DNA of 8,437 nucleotides from Microbacteriaceae bacterium (GCA_012719255.1 JAAYAS010000045.1:1-8437), one strand, 5' to 3'; shown: positions 1-6,889, counted from the first letter of the stretch. Program-made: numbers and translations. Notes: generated by a model from the letters alone, not told the origin.

Positions 1-1473
1 GAGGAGGTCGACCGCCGCGTGCAGGAGCTCATCGGGGGCGCCGCGGATGCGGCGGTCGCGACCGGGGCGATCGTCGCCGGCAACCTGCTGCTCGCGGGCG
101 GTGCGATCGGCGGGGCGCTGCTCGCGACGCCGCCGGGGCTCGCCCTCGCGGCGGGCACGATCGGCGGCGTCGCCTGGCTGCAGCGCGCCGGGGTGCTGCC
201 GGACGCCGACGAGCTCGCCGCCTGGGCCGCGGAGCGGGTCGGCCCGATCATCGCGAACCCGGCGACGGTGACGGTGCTGCGGGCGCTCGTCGGCGGCGGC
301 GACGAGATCGCGAACGCGGTGCTCGGCACGGTCGCGCTCGTGCCCGGCGCCGCGCCGCTCGTCGCCGGGATGGTGCCGTTCGGCGGGTTCCGCTCGCTCA
401 GCGAGGTCGCCTCGGCGCTCACGGGCGCGCTCGAGCGGGCGCAGGGGCCGTCGTCGTTCCGGATGCGCGAGCACGAACTGCCGCCGCGCCCGGCGCCGGC
501 GTCGGTCGAGGGCCTCGTGCGCACCATCCCGCCCTCCCGCGTCGACGAGCCGCAGGTCGAGATCACCCGCTACGAGCGGCCCGACGGCACGGTGGTGCAC
601 CTCGTCAGCATCGCCGGCACCGGCTCGCTCGAGTTCGGCGGCGACTGGGCCATGGACAACAAGGCCAACGCGCACGCCTACGCCGGGCTCAGCGAGGAGG
701 AGCTGCGCGAGACGGTGCTCGCGGTCGCCGACGCGATGGCCGCCGCCGGCATCGACGACGGCGACGAGGTGGTGCTCGCCGGCTACTCGCTCGGCGCGCT
801 CATCGTCGCCGGGCTCGCCGGCAGCGGCCGCTGGGAGGTGCCCTCGGCGCTGCTCGTCGGCTCGCCGGTGCACGGCAACGAGCTGCCCGACGGCACCGTC
901 GCGGTGCAGCTCGACCACGACGACGACCCGATCACCGCGCTGCAGGGCCACCACCAGCTGCCCCGCGGCGATCTGTCGATCGTCACCGGCACTCCGCATC
1001 CCGACGGCCTGCCGCTCGGCGGCGGCGTGTTCGACGGGCACGCCCAGGAGCTCTACGCCGACACCGCCGCCGCCTACGACCGGCTGCCGGAGGCGCTCCA
1101 CGCCGATCACCGCCGCGAGCTGCTCGCCCCGCTCGCCGGCGCGACCGCCGTGACGACGACCCAGGTGACGATCCACCGGGTCGACCCCGCCGCCGTCGAC
1201 ACCGCCCGGGGCGTCGACCGCCCGGCGCCCCCGCCCGCGCCGACGCCGCCGCTCGCACCGCCGGCGCCGCCGATGGCGCCGGTCGAGCCCGCGCCGCCCC
1301 TCGACGACGCGCCGCCCGCGCCGGTGCCGCAATCGCCCGGGGAGGCCGGTCCGTCGCAGCCCGAGCGGCCCATCGCCGCGCCGCCGCGCTTCGAGCCGAG
1401 CCCGGCCCCGGGCATCCGCGCGCCGCTCGCCCCGCCGACGCCCGAGGTGCTCGAGCAGCTCGGCGGGCCGTGA
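1..1473 (+). CDS. Putative alpha/beta hydrolase with hydrophobic N-terminal part and proline-rich C-terminal tail (5' partial)
   Basis: The frame is open from base 1, so the gene probably starts upstream; a GTG at base 19 is possible but has no convincing ribosome binding site. Numbering residues from base 1, residues 9-70 are Gly/Ala/Leu-rich and could include membrane-associated helices. The middle looks like an alpha/beta hydrolase: a nucleophile elbow GYSLG with Ser263, a likely acid in DDDPIT (Asp309) and a likely His347 in GHAQELY, in the usual Ser-Asp-His order. From about residue 407 to the end the protein is Pro/Ala-rich and probably disordered. Known family pattern: actinobacterial lipase/esterase-like proteins (DUF1023-like, PE-PPE-like) share this Ser/DP/H..Y layout. 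The substrate cannot be read from sequence. The gene converges on the minus-strand membrane protein with only 26 bp between stop codons and no clear terminator. Hydrolase fold is moderately sure; the exact family is not. Confidence 0.65.
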   Translation, partial: EEVDRRVQELIGGAADAAVATGAIVAGNLLLAGGAIGGALLATPPGLALAAGTIGGVAWLQRAGVLPDADELAAWAAERVGPIIANPATVTVLRALVGGGDEIANAVLGTVALVPGAAPLVAGMVPFGGFRSLSEVASALTGALERAQGPSSFRMREHELPPRPAPASVEGLVRTIPPSRVDEPQVEITRYERPDGTVVHLVSIAGTGSLEFGGDWAMDNKANAHAYAGLSEEELRETVLAVADAMAAAGIDDGDEVVLAGYSLGALIVAGLAGSGRWEVPSALLVGSPVHGNELPDGTVAVQLDHDDDPITALQGHHQLPRGDLSIVTGTPHPDGLPLGGGVFDGHAQELYADTAAAYDRLPEALHADHRRELLAPLAGATAVTTTQVTIHRVDPAAVDTARGVDRPAPPPAPTPPLAPPAPPMAPVEPAPPLDDAPPAPVPQSPGEAGPSQPERPIAAPPRFEPSPAPGIRAPLAPPTPEVLEQLGGP

Positions 1474-1499
1474 GGCGCGCGGCGGTGCGGCGGCCGGCG

Positions 1500-1904
1500 T
1501 CAGTCGCGCTCGCGGCGGTCGCCGGCGCGGTTGAAGATGCCGTTGAGGATCGCCGAGAACAGGCCCATCAGCAGCGCGCCGCCGATCGCCCACCAGAAGT
1601 TGTCGATGTCGAGCCCGAAGCCGGCGACGTCGCTGAGCCACGAGACGATCCAGAACAGGAAGCCGTTCACGACGAGCGCGAACAGGCCGAGCGTGAGGCA
1701 GTAGAGCGGCAGCGAGACGACCCGCACCACCTTGCCGATGATCGAGTTGACCAGGCCCCACACGAGCGCGAGCAGCAGATAGGTGACGATGAGCGCCACG
1801 GTCGGGTCGCCCGACTCGTAGCTGGTGACGTCGAGCCCCGGCAGCAGCAGGACCACGAGCCAGAGCGCGATGGCGTTGAGCACGATCGAGAGCACGAACT
1901 TCAT
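1500..1904 (-). CDS. Phage holin family protein (four-helix membrane protein, PF04020 type)
   Basis: This 134-residue protein begins with Met-Lys and then four hydrophobic segments, roughly residues 3-24, 36-57, 62-90 and 103-124, with a charged tail ending DRRERD. The third segment carries the pattern LPLYCLTLGLFALVVNGFL, which is typical of the 'mycobacterial 4 TMS phage holin, superfamily IV' family. Despite the name, members are widespread chromosomal membrane proteins in bacteria that carry no prophage here, and their role is largely unknown; lysis should not be assumed. Length is normal for the family. The ATG at 1904 was chosen because it directly precedes the first helix; no Shine-Dalgarno is present, but a CATGAT hexamer lies exactly 6 nt upstream, which suggests a leaderless mRNA. 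It is divergent from the aminotransferase gene across 116 bp. Confidence 0.88.
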   Translation of the reverse strand: MKFVLSIVLNAIALWLVVLLLPGLDVTSYESGDPTVALIVTYLLLALVWGLVNSIIGKVVRVVSLPLYCLTLGLFALVVNGFLFWIVSWLSDVAGFGLDIDNFWWAIGGALLMGLFSAILNGIFNRAGDRRERD

Positions 1905-1910
1905 GCGGCG

Positions 1911-1916
1911 ATCATG
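1911..1916 (-). promoter_or_regulatory. Possible -10 element for the four-helix membrane protein (leaderless)
   Basis: On the minus strand the hexamer CATGAT is followed by 6 nt and then the ATG at 1904. It keeps the A2 and T6 positions of the actinobacterial TANNNT -10 but lacks T1. There is no recognisable -35 and no Shine-Dalgarno, so transcription would start at or next to the A of the start codon. This is the weakest of three such sites in the window; the matching spacing is the main argument. Confidence 0.4.
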
Positions 1917-2008
1917 ACAAACGCACCCGAACGCGGCCCGAGACGATCCGTTCGTCCGGGTTCGGGCACCGGTTCGCCGCCCGGCCTCCCGGGGCCCGCA
2001 TCCGTCAG

Positions 2009-2014
2009 TAGACT
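2009..2014 (+). promoter_or_regulatory. -10 element TAGACT of the aminotransferase gene (leaderless start)
   Basis: TAGACT fits TANNNT and ends 6 nt before the ATG at 2021, placing the transcription start at the start codon. No Shine-Dalgarno precedes that ATG, which agrees with a leaderless transcript. The same octamer GTAGACTG recurs at 3264-3271 upstream of the dehydrogenase operon. A -35 box is not recognisable at 16-18 bp spacing. Confidence 0.6.
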
Positions 2015-2020
2015 GCGGTC

Positions 2021-3124
2021 ATGTCCGACGAGGTACCTGTCAAGCTCCGCCCCGAGATCCTCGCGCAGCGCGCGTACAAGCAGGGCAAGCCCGCCCCGGC
2101 TGATTCGTTCAAGCTCTCCTCGAACGAGCTGCCCTTCGCGCCGCTCGAGAGCGTCACCGCCGCGGTGCGGGGCGCCACCGAGTTCAACCGCTACCCCGAC
2201 GCCGCCGCCGGCGCCGTGCGCGAGGCGCTCGCCGAGCACTACGGCCTCACCGCCGAGCAGGTGATCGTCGGCGCCGGCTCGGTGTCGCTGCTCTACCAGG
2301 CCGTGCAGGCCGCCGCCGGCCCCGGCGACGAGATCGTCTACCCCTGGCGCTCGTTCGAGGCGTACCCGGGCATGGTCGCCCTCGCCGGCGCGACGAGCGT
2401 GCAGGTGCCGCTCACCGCCGACGGCGCGCACGACCTCGACGCGATGCTCGAGGCGATCACCGACCGCACCCGGCTCGTCATCGTCTGCTCGCCGAACAAC
2501 CCGACCGGCCCCGCGCTCGCGCAGGACGAGTTCGAGCGCTTCCTCGCCAAGGTGCCCGCCGACGTGCTCGTCATCGCCGACGAGGCGTACATCGAGTTCG
2601 TCACCGACCCGCGCGCGCTCAACGCCACCCGCATCCTCGCCGACCACCCCAACCTCGTCGTCGCCCGCACCTTCTCGAAGGCCTACGGCCTCGCGGGCCT
2701 GCGCGTCGGCTACATGATGGGCGACCCGCGCATCCTGTCGGCGTTCGGCACCGCGGCGATCCCGTTCCTCATCTCGGCGCAGGGCCAGGCCGCGGCGCTC
2801 GCGGTGATGCGCGAGTCGGATGCGGTGCGCCGTCGCGTCAACGAGATCTCGGCGCGGCGCGACGAGGTGCGCCGGGCGCTGCTCGACCAGGGCTGGCGCG
2901 TGCCCGAGACGCAGGCGAACTTCGTGTGGCTGCCGTGCGGCGAGCTCACCGAGCGCGTCGACGGGATGCTCCGCGAGGGCGGCATCGTCGGACGCGCCTT
3001 CCCGGGCGACGGCATCCGCGTCACGATCGGCGAGGAGGCGTCGGTGACGCCGCTGCTCGCCGCCTGCTGGCGCGCGATCGAGCGCTGGCCGTACCTCCGC
3101 GGCGACGACGCCCCCGCCGAGTAG
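2021..3124 (+). CDS. pat: Histidinol-phosphate / aromatic amino acid aminotransferase, HisC2/Pat subfamily (PLP-dependent, fold type I)
   Basis: A 367-residue cytosolic class I/II aminotransferase of normal length. Visible motifs: SPNNPTG at 157-163, ADEAY with Asp187 contacting the PLP pyridine nitrogen and Tyr190, the Schiff-base Lys220 in SKAYGLAGLR, Arg228 for the PLP phosphate, and Arg333 in a GIRVTIG motif for the substrate carboxylate. The features GSVSL and WRSFEAYP (Trp109) resemble what I recall of Mycobacterium tuberculosis HisC2 (Rv3772), an aromatic aminotransferase (Pat), rather than the HisC of histidine operons. No other his gene is nearby. Automatic pipelines often name such genes histidinol-phosphate transaminase (hisC), and that remains possible. 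The ATG at 2021 is supported by the 6-nt spacing to TAGACT and by the conserved N-terminal start (LRPEI). The family is certain; the substrate is an inference. Confidence 0.9.
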   Translation: MSDEVPVKLRPEILAQRAYKQGKPAPADSFKLSSNELPFAPLESVTAAVRGATEFNRYPDAAAGAVREALAEHYGLTAEQVIVGAGSVSLLYQAVQAAAGPGDEIVYPWRSFEAYPGMVALAGATSVQVPLTADGAHDLDAMLEAITDRTRLVIVCSPNNPTGPALAQDEFERFLAKVPADVLVIADEAYIEFVTDPRALNATRILADHPNLVVARTFSKAYGLAGLRVGYMMGDPRILSAFGTAAIPFLISAQGQAAALAVMRESDAVRRRVNEISARRDEVRRALLDQGWRVPETQANFVWLPCGELTERVDGMLREGGIVGRAFPGDGIRVTIGEEASVTPLLAACWRAIERWPYLRGDDAPAE

Positions 3125-3139
3125 CCGCACCGCCGCGAC

Positions 3140-3175
3140 CGCGATGCACCGCTCCGCCGGGAGCGGTGCATCGCG
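3140..3175 (+). terminator. Perfect 16-bp hairpin after the aminotransferase gene
   Basis: Bases 3140-3155 and 3160-3175 are exact reverse complements (arm core GCGATGCACCGCTCC) around a 4-nt GCCG loop, starting 15 bp after the stop codon at 3124. A very stable stem at this place is best read as an intrinsic-type transcription terminator. Only a short CTTCC follows instead of a T-run, which is common in high-GC actinobacteria. It separates the aminotransferase from the downstream operon. Confidence 0.8.
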
Positions 3176-3264
3176 CTTCCACCGGCGCTCGGGGTTGTCG
3201 CGATCGGCAAGACCGCGAGCGGTTCGTTGGCGACCGCCTCCAGCGCGACCCCCACGGGCGCTCG

Positions 3265-3270
3265 TAGACT
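3265..3270 (+). promoter_or_regulatory. -10 element TAGACT of the 2-oxo acid dehydrogenase operon
   Basis: The hexamer is identical to the aminotransferase -10, within a shared GTAGACTG octamer. With a 6-nt discriminator, transcription would start near 3277 and give a leader of about 29 nt that holds the Shine-Dalgarno at 3292. No consensus -35 is seen at 16-18 bp upstream, so an activator or an alternative sigma factor could be involved. Confidence 0.55.
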
Positions 3271-3291
3271 GTGCGGGTCAGTCCCCCCAGC

Positions 3292-3298
3292 AGGAAGG
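3292..3298 (+). promoter_or_regulatory. Ribosome binding site AGGAAGG that sets the E1-alpha start
   Basis: A strong Shine-Dalgarno lies 7 nt before the GTG at 3306. The same frame is open further upstream to an ATG at 3144, but that start would lie inside the upstream hairpin and before the promoter, so the GTG is preferred. Confidence 0.8.
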
Positions 3299-3305
3299 TG
3301 ACGCG

Positions 3306-4439
3306 GTGACCCAAGCCGACCTCGCCCCCGACGAGACCGTCGTCATCCTCACCCCCGAGGGCCGCATCGCGCCCTCGGCCGCCGCCGAGCCCTACCTCGC
3401 GCGGCTCGAGCGCGCCGACGACGAGCTGTGGCGGACGGCGCTCCGGCAGATGACCCTCGTGCGCGCCTTCGACCGCGAGTCGACGAACCTGCAGCGCCAG
3501 GGGCAGCTCGCCCTCTACGTGCCCTGCGAGGGGCAGGAGGCCGCGCAGGTCGGTTCGGGCCTCGCCACCCGCCCGCAGGACGCGATCTTCCCCTCGTACC
3601 GCGAGCACGCCGTCGGCCTCACCCGCGGCCTCGACCTCGTGCGCGTGCTCGCGCTGCTGCGCGGCGTCACCAACGGCGGCTGGGACCCGGCCGAGGCCGG
3701 CAACTTCCGCAACTACGTGCTCGTCATCGGCTCGCAGGCGCTCCACGCCGCGGGCTACGCGATGGGGCAGACGCTCGACGGCGTCGTCGGCACCGGCGAC
3801 CCCGAGCGCGACGAGGCGACGATCGTCTACTTCGGCGACGGCGCCACCAGCCAGGGCGACGTCAACGAGGCGCTCGTGTTCGCCCGCTCGTTCGACTCGC
3901 CGCAGGTGTTCTTCCTGCAGAACAACCACTGGGCGATCTCGGTGCCGGTGCGCGTGCAGTCGCCCGTGCCGCTGCACCGCCGCGCCGACGGCTTCGGGAT
4001 GCCCGGGGTGCGCATCGACGGCAACGACGTGATGGCGAGCTGGGCCGTCACCGGCGAGCTGCTCGACCGCGCCCGCGCGGGCGGCGGCCCCGCCTTCATC
4101 GAGGCGCTCACCTACCGCATGGGCGCCCACACCACGAGCGACGACCCGACGAAGTACCGCACCCGCGAGGAGGAGCAGTACTGGCGCGAGCGCGACCCGA
4201 TCGAGCGGCTCGAGAAGCACCTGCGCGCGCGGGGCGAGGAGGGCGCGTTCTTCGACGCGCTCGCCGAGGAGGCCGCCGACTACGCGGCCGACATCCGCCG
4301 CCGCACCCTCGAGCTGCCGAACCCCGATCCGCTCGTGATGTTCGATCACCCGTACGCCGAGCCGCACGCGGTCGTCGCCGCGCAGCGCGAGGCGTACCTC
4401 GACTTCGAGGCGTCGTTCGACGAGGAGGCCGGCGCATGA
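3306..4439 (+). CDS. bkdA: 2-oxo acid dehydrogenase E1 component, alpha subunit (branched-chain type; may be labelled pyruvate dehydrogenase E1 alpha)
   Basis: This 377-residue protein is the thiamine-diphosphate-binding half of a heterotetrameric E1 that decarboxylates a 2-oxo acid and reductively acylates the lipoyl group of E2. The ThDP/Mg motif runs from GDG at 177-179 (GDGATSQGD) to QNN at 205-207. The phosphorylation-loop equivalent GAHTTSDDPTKYR carries His275. The stretches NLQRQGQLALY, PCEGQEAAQVG, QNNHWAISVPV and GMPGVRIDGNDV match what I recall of M. tuberculosis Rv2497c, the E1-alpha of its branched-chain complex. Actinobacteria usually use the unrelated homodimeric AceE for pyruvate, which also favours branched-chain substrates. 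The GTG start has AGGAAGG 7 nt upstream. The stop overlaps the start of the beta subunit (ATGA). The E1-alpha family is certain; the substrate is inferred. Confidence 0.92.
   Translation: MTQADLAPDETVVILTPEGRIAPSAAAEPYLARLERADDELWRTALRQMTLVRAFDRESTNLQRQGQLALYVPCEGQEAAQVGSGLATRPQDAIFPSYREHAVGLTRGLDLVRVLALLRGVTNGGWDPAEAGNFRNYVLVIGSQALHAAGYAMGQTLDGVVGTGDPERDEATIVYFGDGATSQGDVNEALVFARSFDSPQVFFLQNNHWAISVPVRVQSPVPLHRRADGFGMPGVRIDGNDVMASWAVTGELLDRARAGGGPAFIEALTYRMGAHTTSDDPTKYRTREEEQYWRERDPIERLEKHLRARGEEGAFFDALAEEAADYAADIRRRTLELPNPDPLVMFDHPYAEPHAVVAAQREAYLDFEASFDEEAGA
4422..4428 (+). promoter_or_regulatory. Ribosome binding site GAGGAGG for E1-beta inside the E1-alpha gene
   Basis: GAGGAGG lies 7 nt before the ATG at 4436, within the last codons of E1-alpha. 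With the ATGA stop/start overlap it predicts translational coupling and roughly equal amounts of the two E1 subunits. It also decides the start in favour of the ATG and its Ala/Pro-rich extension. Confidence 0.75.
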
Positions 4440-5503
4440 CCGACACCGCACCCGCCGCATCCGCGGCACCCGCCCCGCCCGCCGCATCCGCGGGCCCCGT
4501 GCGCCCCGCCCCGGCGCCCGAGCCGGCGATCGAGGAGCTGCCGCTCGCCCGCGCCCTCAACCGGGCGCTGCGCGACGCGCTCGCCGCCGACGAGAAGGTG
4601 CTGCTGCTCGGCGAGGACATCGGCCGCCTCGGCGGCGTGTTCCGCATCACCGAGCACCTGCAGCGCGACTTCGGCGACCGCCGCGTCATCGACACGCCGC
4701 TCGCCGAGTCGGGCATCATCGGCTCGGCGATCGGCCTCGCGATGCGCGGCTACCGGCCCGTGTGCGAGATCCAGTTCGACGGCTTCGTGTTCCCCGGCTT
4801 CGACCAGATCACCACGCAGCTCGCGAAGTTCCACGCCCGCACCGCCGGCGCCGTGCGGCTGCCGGTCGTCATCCGCATCCCCTACGGCGGGCACATCGGC
4901 GCGGTCGAGCACCACCAGGAGAGCCCCGAGACCTACTTCGCCCACACCGGCGGTCTGCGCGTCGTCGCGCCCTCGAACCCGAACGACGCCTACTGGATGC
5001 TGCGGCAGGCGATCGAGTCGGACGACCCGGTCGTCTTCCTCGAGCCGAAGGGGCGCTACTGGCCGAAGGGCGAGGTCGACTTCGCCGCGCCCGCCGCCGA
5101 GATGGGCCAGACCCGAATCGCCCGCCCGGGCACCGACGTCACCCTCATCGGCTGGGGCGCCCAGACCACCATGAACCTCCAGGCCGCCCAGCTCGCCGCC
5201 GACGAGGGCGCCGAGGTCGAGGTGCTCGACCTGCGCGGCCTCTCGCCGGTCGACTGGGACCCGATCGTCGACTCGGTGCGCCGCACCGGCCGCGCGGTCG
5301 TCGCCCAGGAGGCGCCCGGCAACGTGTCGCTCGGCAGCGAGATCGCCGCGACCGTCGCCGAGCGCTGCTTCTACAGCCTCGAGGCGCCGGTGCTGCGCGT
5401 GTCGGCCTACGACGTGCCGTTCCCGCCCGCGCGCCTCGAGAACAGCTACCTCCCCGACGTCGACCGCATCCTCGACGCCGTCGACCGCACGCTCGAGTAC
5501 TAG
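4436..5503 (+). CDS. bkdB: 2-oxo acid dehydrogenase E1 component, beta subunit (branched-chain type)
   Basis: This 355-residue transketolase-like subunit completes the E1 active site with the alpha subunit. Residues 1-33 are an Ala/Pro-rich low-complexity extension; the conserved domain starts near ELPLARALNRALRDAL. The cofactor-activating glutamate of the family is Glu91 in DTPLAESG. The active-site stretch HHQESPETYFAHTGGLRVV and the C-terminal SEIAATVAERCF followed by LEAPVLRVSAYDVPFP resemble branched-chain E1-beta (SPEAFFAH, EAP..SEI, YD.PFP) more than pyruvate E1-beta. The ATG overlaps the E1-alpha stop and has GAGGAGG upstream, so the long N-terminus is probably real; an in-frame GTG at 4499 has no such site. 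It belongs to one operon with E1-alpha and E2. The pyruvate alternative cannot be excluded from sequence alone. Confidence 0.92.
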   Translation: MTDTAPAASAAPAPPAASAGPVRPAPAPEPAIEELPLARALNRALRDALAADEKVLLLGEDIGRLGGVFRITEHLQRDFGDRRVIDTPLAESGIIGSAIGLAMRGYRPVCEIQFDGFVFPGFDQITTQLAKFHARTAGAVRLPVVIRIPYGGHIGAVEHHQESPETYFAHTGGLRVVAPSNPNDAYWMLRQAIESDDPVVFLEPKGRYWPKGEVDFAAPAAEMGQTRIARPGTDVTLIGWGAQTTMNLQAAQLAADEGAEVEVLDLRGLSPVDWDPIVDSVRRTGRAVVAQEAPGNVSLGSEIAATVAERCFYSLEAPVLRVSAYDVPFPPARLENSYLPDVDRILDAVDRTLEY

Positions 5504-5506
5504 GAG
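5502..5506 (+). promoter_or_regulatory. Ribosome binding site AGGAG overlapping the E1-beta stop codon
   Basis: The TAG stop at 5501-5503 shares its AG with the AGGAG that serves the E2 start at 5513 (6-nt spacer). A ribosome terminating on E1-beta therefore sits on the E2 Shine-Dalgarno, which suggests translational coupling. Confidence 0.7.
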
Positions 5507-5512
5507 CCCCCG

Positions 5513-6889
5513 ATGACCATCGAGTTCGAACTGCCCGACGTCGGCGAGGGCCTCACCGAGGCCGCGATCATCGAGTGGCGCGTCGCCCCCGGCGACGAGG
5601 TCGCCGTCAACGACGTGCTCGTCGAGATCGAGACCGCGAAGTCGCTCGTCGAGCTGCCGAGCCCCTTCGCCGGCACCATCGGCGAGCTGCTCGCCGCCGA
5701 GGGCGAGACCGTCGCCGTCGGATCGGTGATCCTCACGCTCGTCGGCGACGGCGCCGGGATCGCGCCCGGCGGCACCCCCGACGACCCCGACGCCGACGGC
5801 CACCCCGGCATCACCTCGCCCGAGTTCGCCGAGGCCGAGCGCGACGCCGAGTCGACGCTCACCGACGGCGGCGCGAACCTCGTCGGCTACGGCACCGCCC
5901 CCGCCGCCCGCTCGCGCCGCGGCGCCCGCAAGCACGCGCCGGTGCGGCGCACCGACCCCGCGACCGCCGCCGAGCGCGCCGCCGCGGCCGAGCGCGTGCA
6001 GCACCCGGCCGTGCCCGCCGCATCCGCGTACCCGATCGTCGCCAAGCCGCCGATCCGCAAGCTCGCGCGCGACCTCGAGGTCGACCTCGCCGCCGTGAAG
6101 GCCACCGGGCTGGCCGGCGAGATCACCCGCGACGACGTGATCCGGCACGCCGAGCAGGCGAAGCTCTTCGTCAACCTCGAGACCCCCGACTGGGACCCGG
6201 AGCGCGAGGAGCGCCACCCCGTCGCCGGCGTGCGCAAGATGATCGCGCAGAACATGGTGAAGTCGATGTTCACGGCGCCGCACGTGACGCTCTTCGTCGA
6301 CGTCGACGCCACCCGCACCATGGAGTACGTGCAGCGGCTCAAGGCCTCGCCCGACTTCGCCGGCATCAAGGTGTCGCCGCTGCTCGTGATCGCGAAGGCC
6401 GTGATGTGGGCGATCCGCCGCAACCCCACCACGAACGCGACCTGGACCGACGACGAGTACATCATCAAGCACTTCGTCAACCTCGGCATCGCCGCCGCGA
6501 CGCCCCGGGGCCTGCTCGTGCCGAACATCAAGGACGCGCACCAGATGTCGATGCGCGAGCTCGCCGGTGCGCTCGAGCAGCTCACCATCACCGCGCGCGA
6601 GGGCCGCACGCCGCCCGCCGACCAGCAGGGCGGCACGTTCACGATCACGAACATCGGCGTGTTCGGCATGGACTCGGGCACGCCCATCCTCAACCCCGGC
6701 GAGGTCGGCATCCTCGCGTTCGGCACCGTGAAGCCGAAGCCGTGGGTCGTCGACGACGAGGTGCGGGTGCGGCAGGTCACCACCCTCACCGCCTCGTTCG
6801 ACCACCGGCTCGTCGACGGCGACGTCGCCTCGCGCTTCCTCGCCGATGTCGCGCGCATCGTCGAGGAGCCGGCGCTGCTGCTCGACTAG
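5513..6889 (+). CDS. bkdC: Dihydrolipoamide acyltransferase, E2 core of the 2-oxo acid dehydrogenase complex
   Basis: A 458-residue E2 with standard order. There is one lipoyl domain (about 2-77) with lipoylated Lys43 in EIETAKS, then an Ala/Pro/Arg-rich flexible linker (78-176), and a peripheral subunit-binding domain (about 177-213, PPIRKLARD to DDVIRHA) that docks E1 or E3. The acyltransferase domain runs from about 228 to the end, with catalytic His431 and Asp435 in DHRLVDG. It moves the acyl group from lipoamide to CoA and forms the structural core. A single lipoyl domain is usual for branched-chain E2 and also common in Gram-positive pyruvate E2, so it does not settle the substrate. The gene follows E1-beta by 9 bp. 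Dihydrolipoamide dehydrogenase is absent downstream. An 18-bp tandem duplication begins on the last base of its stop codon. Confidence 0.93.
   Translation: MTIEFELPDVGEGLTEAAIIEWRVAPGDEVAVNDVLVEIETAKSLVELPSPFAGTIGELLAAEGETVAVGSVILTLVGDGAGIAPGGTPDDPDADGHPGITSPEFAEAERDAESTLTDGGANLVGYGTAPAARSRRGARKHAPVRRTDPATAAERAAAAERVQHPAVPAASAYPIVAKPPIRKLARDLEVDLAAVKATGLAGEITRDDVIRHAEQAKLFVNLETPDWDPEREERHPVAGVRKMIAQNMVKSMFTAPHVTLFVDVDATRTMEYVQRLKASPDFAGIKVSPLLVIAKAVMWAIRRNPTTNATWTDDEYIIKHFVNLGIAAATPRGLLVPNIKDAHQMSMRELAGALEQLTITAREGRTPPADQQGGTFTITNIGVFGMDSGTPILNPGEVGILAFGTVKPKPWVVDDEVRVRQVTTLTASFDHRLVDGDVASRFLADVARIVEEPALLLD

Noticed and set aside
1474..1499. Bidirectional terminator between the convergent genes
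   Set aside because: Only the short palindrome GCCGGC is present, recurring at 1521 with a long gap; no stable hairpin with a small loop was found.
1500..1904. Prophage remnant suggested by the 'phage holin' family name
   Set aside because: No endolysin, structural, integrase or attachment-site signal is nearby; this family is common on actinobacterial chromosomes outside prophages.
1901..3130. 409-codon minus-strand frame opposite the aminotransferase, and similar shadows at 3021-4487 and 7167-8411
   Set aside because: Compositionally they are low-complexity shadows without motifs, and the plus-strand genes have conserved catalytic residues.
3144..3305. Earlier ATG for E1-alpha
   Set aside because: It would start inside the terminator hairpin and upstream of the predicted promoter; the peptide is Arg/Pro-rich and unlike the family N-terminus.
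3428..4435. Long in-frame extension upstream of E1-beta
   Set aside because: It runs out of frame through E1-alpha as Arg/Pro-rich sequence; the ATG at 4436 has a strong Shine-Dalgarno and the classic ATGA overlap.
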